A stretch of DNA of 64,000 nt from Ruminococcus sp. Its GTDB lineage: Bacteria > Bacillota > Clostridia > Oscillospirales > Ruminococcaceae. A program made the position numbers and the translations under genes. The stretch's first letter is position 1. Each line of letters starts with the position of its first letter. Location of the stretch: assembly GCA_017462565.1 (NCBI GenBank), contig JAFTQW010000045.1, forward strand, positions 1 through 64,000. Direction: 5' to 3'. The notes under the pieces are model-generated. The model saw only the letters and a program-made list of their open reading frames with translations, did no database searches and was not told the origin of the DNA. This document shows, piece after piece, positions 16,921 to 24,607 of the stretch.

Positions 16921-17265
16921 TGAAAGCATTTTATCTTTTTTGATATTTTAAGGGGGACTCTGCTCCCAACGGTCGCCCGTGGTCTCACCTGTCGGTTCGG
17001 TCGGTGCTTCTCGCTTTGCGAGAGGTCTCCACTGGAGACCCGCACCCCTCTGTCGGCAAGCCGACATCTCCCTACACTGTAGGAAGTCACCCCTGCCCCC
17101 TGCCAAAGGGGAGTACATCCCCTTTTGAAACCCGGTATTAATTATATCAAATACCCACAAGGGGTATTTGATATAATTATGGCGATTGCCATAGAGAAAA
17201 ACACCTTTGCAAGAAGATAAAGGAGATAAACTCCATATTTAATATTAAAAAGATAAACGCTTACA
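16921..17265 (+). repeat. Family B modular hairpin element, copy 2 (best preserved)
   Basis: About 345 bp between the aminotransferase and the flippase. Outer arms (TGAAAGCATTTTATCTTTTTTGATATT against the complement of AATATTAAAAAGATAAACGCTTACA) form an inverted repeat unlike those of other copies. The core begins GGGGGACTCTGCTCCC. It then carries a row of short hairpins: CTCTCGC-type, GGTCTCCACTGGAGACC, GTCGGCAAGCCGAC (17052-17065) and CCTACACTGTAGG (17071-17083). CTGCCAAAGGGGAG follows, then a perfect 18-bp stem-loop (17139-17179). The arm homology may extend to the ribosome site of the next gene. Confidence 0.8.
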
Positions 17266-17288
17266 AATCATAAAAAGGATTGATATTA

Positions 17289-18905
17289 TTGAAAAAACAG
17301 AATTTTCTTAAAGGCTCGCTGATACTTATGGTCTCGGCAGCGGCGGCAAAGCTGCTGGGGGCGCTGTTCAAAATTCCTCTGACGAATATTCTCGGCGGAG
17401 TAGGTATGAGTTATTTCAGCTGCGCATACAGCCTTTTTATGCCGATATATGCTCTTACAGTGACCGGAGTATCTTCTGCTGTTGCAAGAATGACCGCACA
17501 GAGTATGGCGCTTGGAATGATTGATAACGCAAAAAAAATTCGTCGGACTGCCCTTATGGTCTTTTCGGCAGCCGGACTTATCGGAAGCGTAATAACGTTT
17601 CTTCTTGCACGTCCATTCAGTATTTATTCGGCAAACAGTCCGGAAGCATCTGTTGCTGTAGCAATGATAGCTCCGGCGGTATTTTTCGGATGCATTACGG
17701 CTGTTGAGCGTGGATATTACGAGGGATTAAGCAATATGTACCCGACTGCTCTTTCACAGGTAGCAGAGGGAACAGTCAAGGTCGGAGCGGGTCTGTGGCT
17801 TTGTAATTTCGTTACGGAAAACAGTGAAGCCGTTATGAAATATTTCCCGAACATTACCGATATAAGAGCTATCGCAGCAGCAGCAGGAATTCTTGGCGTA
17901 ACTCTTTCTTCGGTTGGAGCAGTTTTGTTTTTTGCAGTTTTAAGACTTTTCATCCGAAGCGAAGTTTCCAAAGAAAAAACAGTTATGGGCAGAAGACAGA
18001 TAACACGTGAGCTTATCGGCTCTGCTGTTCCGGTCGGAGTAAGTGCCGTTGTCACCAATCTTACTGCTCTTATAGATATGTGGACGGTTATAGGATGTAT
18101 TTCTTATTTCGGTGCGGGAACGACTCATATTCCATCAGGAATAGCGCCCGAAGAGATTCCGCAGTTCATATACGGTTCTTTTGCTGGAATAGCGCTTACG
18201 GTTTTTAATCTTGTCCCATCTGTGACTAATATGCTCGGCAAAGGCGCTCTCACCTGCGTTACTTCTGATTGGGAAAGCGGCAACAGGGACTCGTTAAAAA
18301 AAAGCGTAATGCAGGCGCTTGTAACATCGGCAGTTATAGCGATACCTGCGGCGGTGGGACTGGGAGTTCTTTCGTCGGAAATAATGACTTTTCTCTTTCC
18401 GCGCCAATCGGACGAGGTTGCAGTATGTGTAAATTCGCTTCGTTTGCTTATGCCGGGAATGGTATTCCTGTGCGTATCGTATCCGCTTTTCAGTATGCTT
18501 CAGGCAATAGGAAAAACGTCTCTGCCGCTGAAAATAATGCTTCTCGGAACGGCGGTAAAGCTTATTGGCAATCTTGCTTTGATACCTTTTATGGGAGTTG
18601 ACGGAGCGGCGTTATCAACTTCGCTTTGCTATGGAATAATTCTTGCAGTATCATTTGCGGTATTTCAAAAAACATCCGGAGTACATATAAGCGCAGCGCC
18701 GTTTTTACAAGTTCTTTATGCAGGAATTATGTGCGGAGCTTCGGCATATCTGGTCGCTGCACTTCTTGAAGCAAAAAACATGAGCACCGCAGCAGTTATA
18801 ATTTTTTCTGCATTAATAGGCGGAATGGTTTATATAGGCGTTATTGTTGCCGTTCTTGGAAAAAAATTAAGAATAAAAAAAGCCTGCGCAAAGGCAGGCT
18901 TGTAG
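17289..18905 (+). CDS. MOP-superfamily lipid flippase, SpoVB/YabM-like
   Basis: 538 residues from TTG 17289 (AAAAGGA nine bases upstream). An earlier TTG at 17280 touches the ribosome site. It is a polytopic membrane protein with about 14 hydrophobic segments. The N-terminus KGSLILMVSAAAAKLLGALFKIPLTNILG is typical of the polysaccharide-biosynthesis/SpoVB family, members of which flip lipid-linked cell-wall precursors. SpoVB acts in spore cortex synthesis, while the close homologue YabM lies beside mazG and rqcP in Bacillus. Here mazG, hup and rqcP are 4-5 kb away in opposite orientation. Its last codons overlap the terminator of the converging lipoprotein gene. Confidence 0.85.
   Translation: MKKQNFLKGSLILMVSAAAAKLLGALFKIPLTNILGGVGMSYFSCAYSLFMPIYALTVTGVSSAVARMTAQSMALGMIDNAKKIRRTALMVFSAAGLIGSVITFLLARPFSIYSANSPEASVAVAMIAPAVFFGCITAVERGYYEGLSNMYPTALSQVAEGTVKVGAGLWLCNFVTENSEAVMKYFPNITDIRAIAAAAGILGVTLSSVGAVLFFAVLRLFIRSEVSKEKTVMGRRQITRELIGSAVPVGVSAVVTNLTALIDMWTVIGCISYFGAGTTHIPSGIAPEEIPQFIYGSFAGIALTVFNLVPSVTNMLGKGALTCVTSDWESGNRDSLKKSVMQALVTSAVIAIPAAVGLGVLSSEIMTFLFPRQSDEVAVCVNSLRLLMPGMVFLCVSYPLFSMLQAIGKTSLPLKIMLLGTAVKLIGNLALIPFMGVDGAALSTSLCYGIILAVSFAVFQKTSGVHISAAPFLQVLYAGIMCGASAYLVAALLEAKNMSTAAVIIFSALIGGMVYIGVIVAVLGKKLRIKKACAKAGL
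18874..18901 (-). terminator. Terminator of the 18917-19615 lipoprotein gene
   Basis: AAGCCTGC/GCAGGCTT stem (18880-18901) followed on the minus strand by seven T. It is embedded in the last codons of the flippase gene on the other strand. Confidence 0.85.
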
Positions 18906-18916
18906 GTCGGACAAAA

Positions 18917-19615
18917 TTATTTAAGAAAATCCGAGGGTATTGGCTGAATATTATCCGCAGTTACATCTATCTTGATAACGCTTTCCTTATTGTTAGGATC
19001 GTCTTTAGTCGGGAAGAATTTGATGGTAAAGCTGTCTGTTTCAGGTGGAACACGGAATCCGCCGACAATACCTTTGAAAGTTCCGTTTGCAGGAATATTG
19101 AACGGATCTGGAGTGTATATATTTTCTTTGAAGTTGTTTGATGCATACATATTTGTTTGAATATGCGAATACACCTCGCAATCCTTAATGTCGATTACTC
19201 CATCGCCGTTTTTATCATCAGATACGGCTCCGTCCGGAAGAACGAGAATGAAATTATTAAGGCAGTTAAGGTTATACGATATATCAGAATTGTTTTTTAT
19301 TTCAACATCCAGATAAACATATTTACGTTCGCCTTCTGTAGTGCTCTGTGCATCAGGAGTTATATAAACAGAATTGAGTTTGAAAACAGTATCGTTTTCA
19401 TCTGTTTCTTCAGAAATTCCGGCAACTATTTCATTTTTGCCTATTTCACGTTTTGTAGTATTTGTATTATTGTTGTTATTGTAGTTATTGTTGTTGTTTT
19501 CGCTTATAGAATTGGATGTATCTGAAGTAGTTGTTTTATCCTTTTTACATCCGACAGCGGAAGTCAGCATTAAGCCTGCGCAAAGCAAGATAGCTGTATA
19601 TTTGAATTTTTTCAT
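18917..19615 (-). CDS. Lipoprotein with C-terminal Ig-like domain and Ca-binding-type loop
   Basis: 232 residues. The lipoprotein signal has a lipobox AVGC (Cys about 23), then KKDKTTT and an Asn-rich spacer (about 40-52). The remaining part looks like the DUF4352/telokin-like fold (KYVYLDVEIKNNSDISYNL, then GTFKGIVGGFRVP). Inserted in it is DDKNGDGVIDIKD, a 12-residue EF-hand/dockerin-type calcium loop. Whether it binds calcium is unknown. It is secreted and membrane-anchored. A GGAGG site precedes the ATG, and a promoter lies 57 bp upstream. Confidence 0.8.
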   Translation of the reverse strand: MKKFKYTAILLCAGLMLTSAVGCKKDKTTTSDTSNSISENNNNNYNNNNNTNTTKREIGKNEIVAGISEETDENDTVFKLNSVYITPDAQSTTEGERKYVYLDVEIKNNSDISYNLNCLNNFILVLPDGAVSDDKNGDGVIDIKDCEVYSHIQTNMYASNNFKENIYTPDPFNIPANGTFKGIVGGFRVPPETDSFTIKFFPTKDDPNNKESVIKIDVTADNIQPIPSDFLK

Positions 19616-19671
19616 GATTTATGCCTCCAAGTTAAATTAATTGTTTACTGGGCAGCGCCTTAGATATTTAT

Positions 19672-19701
19672 AGTATATCACAAAATACGAAGGTATGTCA
19701 A
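19672..19701 (-). promoter_or_regulatory. Promoter of the lipoprotein gene
   Basis: Minus strand: TTGACA, 18 bases, TATACT. Confidence 0.65.
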
Positions 19702-19709
19702 GTGGAAAA

Positions 19710-19752
19710 TTATAAAAAAGGACTGCTGCAATTATATACAGCAGTCCTTGAT
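19710..19752 (-). terminator. Terminator of the double-dockerin gene
   Basis: AAGGACTGCTG/CAGCAGTCCTT stem (19718-19748) followed by a T tract on the minus strand. Confidence 0.9.
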
Positions 19753-19756
19753 TTAT

Positions 19757-20410
19757 TTAGTTAAATACATAACCATGTTCTTCAAGATATTCGGATGCAT
19801 TATAATTTTCTCTTGTATCACCAGATCTGTCCTGATAGATTTTGAGGATAGCAGTGGCATCTTTGCTGTTAATTACTCCATCACCGTCAATATCAGCATA
19901 TTCGGAAATATATTTGAAATAAGGATGATTTATTCTGTCATCAGGAGTACCGTCAGTACCGGAGATTGAATAGGTATAATAAGAAAGTACGAGGCAAGCG
20001 TCAACAGGATCGATCATGCCGTCGTGATTTACATCGCCCATTTCATAAGTTGTTATCGTTGAAAGGTTATCTGTATAAATTTTGAGGATAGTAACAGCGT
20101 CCGTTCCGTCTATTACACCGTCGCCGTTAATATCGCCGTTTTCATTAATATGTTCATAACGGGGCGACTGTAACTCTTCACGCAGATCTGAAGCAAAATC
20201 AGGATCGTCAGTGTCCTCAGGGCATGATATTGATATGCTGAGTGTATAATAATTAAGCACGAGAGTAGCGTCAATTGCGTCTATAACTCCGTCATGGGTT
20301 ACATCGCCTATCTCATATACAACAGGCTCGGAATCTTCTGCGGAAACGATCATGGGTGCAGTGGAAAGACTAAGTAACATTGCGGATAATAAAGAAATTG
20401 CTTTTTTCAT
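19757..20410 (-). CDS. Secreted protein made of two tandem dockerins
   Basis: 217 residues. After a signal peptide (about 1-24, ending VSAE) there are four calcium-loop repeats forming two dockerins. The first pair is GDVTHDGVIDAIDATLVLNYYT and GDINGDGVIDGTDAVTILKIYT. The second pair is GDVNHDGMIDPVDACLVLSYYT and ADIDGDGVINSKDATAILKIYQ. No catalytic or binding module is left over. A dockerin binds a cohesin, so this protein could bridge two scaffoldins or occupy cohesin sites; that role is inference. It is a single gene with its own perfect promoter and terminator. Confidence 0.88.
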   Translation of the reverse strand: MKKAISLLSAMLLSLSTAPMIVSAEDSEPVVYEIGDVTHDGVIDAIDATLVLNYYTLSISISCPEDTDDPDFASDLREELQSPRYEHINENGDINGDGVIDGTDAVTILKIYTDNLSTITTYEMGDVNHDGMIDPVDACLVLSYYTYSISGTDGTPDDRINHPYFKYISEYADIDGDGVINSKDATAILKIYQDRSGDTRENYNASEYLEEHGYVFN

Positions 20411-20477
20411 AATATCACCTCATAAAAATTATAACATTATAACATAATATTTTGTATATGTTACATATTATATTAAT

Positions 20478-20506
20478 ATTATACAACATCATTTTATATT
20501 TGTCAA
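20478..20506 (-). promoter_or_regulatory. Promoter of the double-dockerin gene
   Basis: Minus strand: TTGACA, 17 bases, TATAAT (consensus). The leader is about 60 nt. nadC ends only 17 bp away on the same strand, so read-through into this gene is also possible. Confidence 0.75.
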
Positions 20507-20522
20507 TAGGCTTTAAAAATAT

Positions 20523-21362
20523 TTATTTCTTTATTTTCATAGAAATGTCGAAACACTTGACTGAATGCGTAAGCGCACCGAGAGAAATGATATCAACACC
20601 TGTTTCGGCAACAGAGCGGATATTTTCGGCAGTAACATTTCCTGAGGCTTCAAGGAGCGCCTCTCCGGCAGTTATCTCAGCAGCCTTCTTCATTTCATCA
20701 CAGCTCATGTTATCGAGCATAATTATCTCAACGTTATTATCAAGAGCTTCTTTAAGCTCTTCAAGCGTTCTTACCTCTACCTCGATTTTAATGGTATGAC
20801 CTATTTTCTCACGAAGAGCCGAAACCGCCGCAGTTATTCCGCCGTAAGCGTCGATATGATTATCTTTAAGCATAGCTGCATCGGAAAGATTGAAGCGGTG
20901 ATTTTTTCCGCCGCCTACTGTAACAGAGTATTTCTGTAGCGCACGAAGTCCGGGAAGAGTTTTTCTTGTATCGGTAACGGAGGCTTTAGTACCGCTGACA
21001 AGCTTTACGCACTTATTAGTCGCAGTTGCGATGCCGGACATATGCTGGAGAAGATTAAGAGCAGTTCTTTCGCCTTTAAGAAGCGTAAGGGTACTTCCCT
21101 CAAGTTCGGCAATTATATCGCCCTTTTTAACCTCGGAGCCGTCGTTCATGAGTATTCTGAATTCAACATCTCCGCCTGCAAGCTCGAAAACACGTTTAGC
21201 GACTTCGATTCCGCAGACAATTCCGGAATCCTTTGCAACATAATAAGCCGAGCTTTTATGCTCCGGAGGAATAAGATTATCTGCCGCAGCGTCGATGTAA
21301 TTGATATCCTCCATAAGAGCGGTTGTTATGATATTGTCGATATAGCATTGTAAAAGTTTCAT
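20523..21362 (-). CDS. nadC: Nicotinate-nucleotide diphosphorylase (quinolinate phosphoribosyltransferase)
   Basis: 279 residues. It converts quinolinate and PRPP to nicotinate mononucleotide in de novo NAD synthesis. Family motifs are SSAYYVAKDSGIVCG, GERTALNLLQHMSGIAT, DTRKTLPGLRALQKY, GGGKNHRFNLSDAAMLKDNH (substrate-binding Arg/Lys/His) and IEVEVRTLEE. EIIMLDNMS and ISLGALTHS close the barrel. Full length. It is the last gene of a nadB - dockerin peptidase - nadC set; nadA is not in the window. Confidence 0.96.
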   Translation of the reverse strand: MKLLQCYIDNIITTALMEDINYIDAAADNLIPPEHKSSAYYVAKDSGIVCGIEVAKRVFELAGGDVEFRILMNDGSEVKKGDIIAELEGSTLTLLKGERTALNLLQHMSGIATATNKCVKLVSGTKASVTDTRKTLPGLRALQKYSVTVGGGKNHRFNLSDAAMLKDNHIDAYGGITAAVSALREKIGHTIKIEVEVRTLEELKEALDNNVEIIMLDNMSCDEMKKAAEITAGEALLEASGNVTAENIRSVAETGVDIISLGALTHSVKCFDISMKIKK

Positions 21363-21383
21363 AAAATGATTGTCCTTTCAAGT

Positions 21384-23003
21384 TCAATTCTGGTAAACGG
21401 AGTCGATGCCGAGGTATTCTTCAAGAGTAAGTCCGGAATCGTAAACCGCTTTTGCCGTTTCTGTACCAAGATAGCGGACGTGCCATGCTTCGTATTTATA
21501 TCCTGTTATATCTTGTTTTCCCTGCGGATAGCGGAGAATAAAACCGTATTTATAACAGTTGGCGGCAATCCACTTTGCCTCCGGAGTTCCGATAAAAGCG
21601 TCGGACGCCATATTTATATCTATAGCAAGTCCCGTCTGGTGTTCGGAGTGACCGGCTCTTGCGGAATATGTATCAGCCGCAGCTTTTCCGTCTCTTGCAA
21701 CATAGGAGTTGTAAAGCTGATCCTGATAGCTGTAAGATCTGAAACCGGAGCACACCCAAAGATTAAGTCCGGCAGCGGCAGCGTCATTTTTCATGCGGTT
21801 GAAAGCAGCCTGAGTTTCAGCGGTAAGCGCTCCCGGATTATAGGAAGAGGGAAGAGAGTATGTTTTGTTTGCGATAAGAATGCCGTTAACGTAAGTAACC
21901 CCGTTTCTTTTCTCAATATTCTGCTTAGTGAAATTTTCAACATTTCCGTTTTCCCATGTAAGAGTAAAATGAGTTGAATCAATGGGAGTCAGGACGGCGT
22001 TGACGTTATTTCCTGCGCCGCCCATCTGGAACGTCAGATTTTCTTCGTCGGCGCTGTATTCAAAGGCTACGCCCATTCCCGTTTTGGAATCAATGTAATT
22101 TCCGCTTGTTCCGCTGAAGGTGAAAACTCTGTAGCTGTTTTTTCCGGAAGCAAGCCATTTTCCCGAACCGATAAGCTTTGTGTAATCTACTGAGTTCTGT
22201 CTTGTAAAGTTTTCAGTCGTTCCGTCTTCCCATGTAAGAGTAAAATGAGTTGAATCGACAGAAGTCACAGTTGCAGTTACGGAATTATCGGCTCCGCCCA
22301 TTCGGAAAGCAAGCTTATTGCCGTTTACGCTGTATTCAAAGGCAAGTCCCATTCCTGTTTCGGAGTCTGTGTAGTTTCCGCTTACACCGCTGAAGCTGAA
22401 TTCTCTTGAACCGTATCCGCCGGAAGCTGTCCACTTTCCGGATCTGATAAGCTTGCTGTAGTCGATAGGATTTTCACCGTAATAGTGAAGAGTTTCAACA
22501 GCTCCGCCGTCCCAGCGGAGAACGAGAGCTTTTTCGCTGCTGTAAGAGAAAATGGCGTGCTTTTTATCGGCAAAAATATTTTTGTTGAAATTAAGGTTAT
22601 GAGAGCTTGCATCGCAGGAAAAATCGGTAGTTTTTCCGGATGTCTGATCTATAACGGTTCCGTTTGTGAAGTTATAATATCTTACGCCTTCATTTCCGTC
22701 GGCGATCCAAGTTCCCTGTGGGAGCTTATCAAGCTTGGAATAGAGATTTTTTTTGGCAAGGGCGAGATCGAATGAGTCTATGCAGCCGTCCGAATTCACA
22801 TCGGCACGTTCAGCTTGTTCCTGAGTAAGCGTATTGTTGTTCAGAATATACTCTTGAAGAAGCTTCATGTCTCCGCCGCCGATAACGTTGTCGCCGCTTA
22901 TATCTCCTTTAAGCGAATAACCTGCGTTTACAGAAGGAAAATACAGTGACGAAATAACGACTGCTGCGATAGCCGAGAATAGCGTTTTGCTTATTTTAGA
23001 CAT
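21384..23003 (-). CDS. Dockerin-bearing D-Ala-D-Ala carboxypeptidase-like protein (VanY family)
   Basis: 539 residues. Signal peptide (about 1-27); N-terminal dockerin (about 32-92, GDISGDNVIGGGDMKLLQEYI and ADVNSDGCIDSFDLALAKKN). Then come three related beta-rich repeats of about 75 residues (about 95-370), recognisable by W-ASG-RxFxFSG and STHFTLTWE-G-ENFT. The C-terminal VanY/M15 peptidase (about 385-530) has CSGFRSYSYQ, the zinc ligands in SEHQTGLAIDI and EAWHVRY. Such enzymes trim peptidoglycan stem peptides. The dockerin suggests it rides on a cellulosome at the cell surface. It sits between nadB and nadC with gaps of 32 and 21 bp, so it is probably co-transcribed. Confidence 0.88.
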   Translation of the reverse strand: MSKISKTLFSAIAAVVISSLYFPSVNAGYSLKGDISGDNVIGGGDMKLLQEYILNNNTLTQEQAERADVNSDGCIDSFDLALAKKNLYSKLDKLPQGTWIADGNEGVRYYNFTNGTVIDQTSGKTTDFSCDASSHNLNFNKNIFADKKHAIFSYSSEKALVLRWDGGAVETLHYYGENPIDYSKLIRSGKWTASGGYGSREFSFSGVSGNYTDSETGMGLAFEYSVNGNKLAFRMGGADNSVTATVTSVDSTHFTLTWEDGTTENFTRQNSVDYTKLIGSGKWLASGKNSYRVFTFSGTSGNYIDSKTGMGVAFEYSADEENLTFQMGGAGNNVNAVLTPIDSTHFTLTWENGNVENFTKQNIEKRNGVTYVNGILIANKTYSLPSSYNPGALTAETQAAFNRMKNDAAAAGLNLWVCSGFRSYSYQDQLYNSYVARDGKAAADTYSARAGHSEHQTGLAIDINMASDAFIGTPEAKWIAANCYKYGFILRYPQGKQDITGYKYEAWHVRYLGTETAKAVYDSGLTLEEYLGIDSVYQN

Positions 23004-23035
23004 TCTTGTTCCTCTTTTCTTTTGTTTTTCTTTTT

Positions 23036-24493
23036 TTACTGCATAACTTCTTCAAGGATTATATAAGCGCAGGTGACGATAGACTTTGCGAGAACATAGT
23101 CTGCGTCAACAACATATCCTCCGTTAAGAAGATCGTCACGCATTTTCTTGATTTTTTTAAATCCTTCTGCGGCAGCCTGCTTATCAGGAATTACAAAATA
23201 ACTCTGCTGCATGATATTGCGTGTTTCGGTGCGGTATCCCTTTGGAATGTGTTTGTTTCCGATATGAGCGTCGAAATCAGCATCCTCGAAATCATCAGGT
23301 GAATTTTCAAGACGTGAAGCAATGCATTCTGCCGCATGACGTGAGAAAACAAGAGCTTCAAGCAGGGAATTGCTTGCAAGACGGTTGCTGCCGTGAACTC
23401 CGGTGTGCGAACATTCTCCGCAGGCGAAAAGGTTGGCAAGGCTTGTCTCGGAGTTGTTGTCAACATCGATTCCGCCCATAAGATAATGCTGGCAGGGGTA
23501 TATCGGAACAGGCTCTTTAGTGAGATCGTAGCCTTGTTCGAGGAGATTTCTGTATATCATGGGGAAACGTTTTTTGAGAAACTCGCTGTCCTTATAGCTT
23601 ATGTCGAGGAAAAATTCGGTGGAGTTCTGCTTTCTTGCTTCAAGGACTATAGCGTGGGAAACAACGTCCCTTGGAGCAAGCTCGAGACGTTCGTCGTAAT
23701 TCTGCATAAAGCGTTCCTTATGGCAGTTAAGAAGATAAGCGCCCTCTCCTCTTACGGCTTCGGAAATGAGGAAGCATTCACGGGTAGCTTTATTGTTGAA
23801 AGCGGTCGGATGAAACTGAACATAGCTGAGATTTTTTATCTTTGCGCCCATTTCATAAGCGAACGTAATACCGTCGCCCGTAGCGATAGCGGAATTGGTA
23901 GTGTATTTATAAACTCTGCCGATACCTCCTGTTGCAAGTATCATAAAGTGGCAGTTGCACGTTTTATAAACGTCATCCTCGGATTTAAGAAAAACAGAAT
24001 ATCCGGTTGAGGTTTTTTTAGCATTGCACATAATGGTATTTTCTCTTATTTCAACGTTTTCAAGAGTCTGAACGTGAGCAAGAAGCTTTGAAGTTATTTC
24101 AGCTCCGGTAGCGTCGGCATGGTGGAAAATACGATGGTGGCTGTGACCTCCCTCAAGCGTTCTGTGATAAGAGCCGTCTGGATTTTTATCGAAATCAACG
24201 CCAAGCTCAATGATATGTTCAAGGTCACGGGCAGCTTCACTTACGAGAGTGTGAACTGCGTCAACGTTATTTTTAAAGCTTCCGGCAATGAGAGTATCAT
24301 TCTGATGATACTGGATATTGTCGGTAGGGGAGTTGTATACTCCGGCGATACCGCCTTGTGCAAGGGATGAATTACATAAATTCAGTTCACGCTTGCAGAT
24401 AATGAGAATTTTAAGCTGTTTAGGAAGGTTTATAGCTGCATAAAGTCCTGCTGCGCCGCAGCCTGCAATAATAACGTCATAATTTTCAGACAT
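23036..24493 (-). CDS. nadB: L-aspartate oxidase
   Basis: 485 residues from ATG 24493 (a TTG at 24499 is less likely). A flavoprotein oxidising L-aspartate to iminoaspartate, the first step of NAD synthesis. The FAD motif DVIIAGCGAAGLYAAINL is at the N-terminus, followed by SSLAQGGIAGVY, the active-site EGGHSHHRIFH and VRGEGAYLLN. GSNRLASNSLLEALVF binds FAD near the C-terminus of the core. The C-terminal helical domain is shorter than in some homologues. It is the first gene of the nadB-vanY-nadC unit. Confidence 0.95.
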   Translation of the reverse strand: MSENYDVIIAGCGAAGLYAAINLPKQLKILIICKRELNLCNSSLAQGGIAGVYNSPTDNIQYHQNDTLIAGSFKNNVDAVHTLVSEAARDLEHIIELGVDFDKNPDGSYHRTLEGGHSHHRIFHHADATGAEITSKLLAHVQTLENVEIRENTIMCNAKKTSTGYSVFLKSEDDVYKTCNCHFMILATGGIGRVYKYTTNSAIATGDGITFAYEMGAKIKNLSYVQFHPTAFNNKATRECFLISEAVRGEGAYLLNCHKERFMQNYDERLELAPRDVVSHAIVLEARKQNSTEFFLDISYKDSEFLKKRFPMIYRNLLEQGYDLTKEPVPIYPCQHYLMGGIDVDNNSETSLANLFACGECSHTGVHGSNRLASNSLLEALVFSRHAAECIASRLENSPDDFEDADFDAHIGNKHIPKGYRTETRNIMQQSYFVIPDKQAAAEGFKKIKKMRDDLLNGGYVVDADYVLAKSIVTCAYIILEEVMQ

Positions 24494-24530
24494 ATTCAAG
24501 CACGTCCTTTGCTTTTTTGTAATTTGAAAG

Positions 24531-24587
24531 CTGTTCTCGGAACAGATTCTTATCTATGATTATAACATATTTTTCCATAAATGTCAC
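24531..24587 (-). promoter_or_regulatory. nadB operon promoter with a dyad near the start site
   Basis: Minus strand: GTGACA (24582-24587), 17 bases, TATAAT (24559-24564). Just downstream of the expected start lies CTGTTC-TCG-GAACAG (24531-24545), a perfect 6-bp dyad placed where a repressor of NAD synthesis could bind. The binding protein is not known. Confidence 0.55.
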
Positions 24588-24607
24588 TATTTATTCTGTA
24601 TATTTTA

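Noticed and set aside
16921..17265. CRISPR array or insertion sequence
   Set aside because: The short repeats are palindromes within one element, not regularly spaced direct repeats, and no transposase ORF is present.
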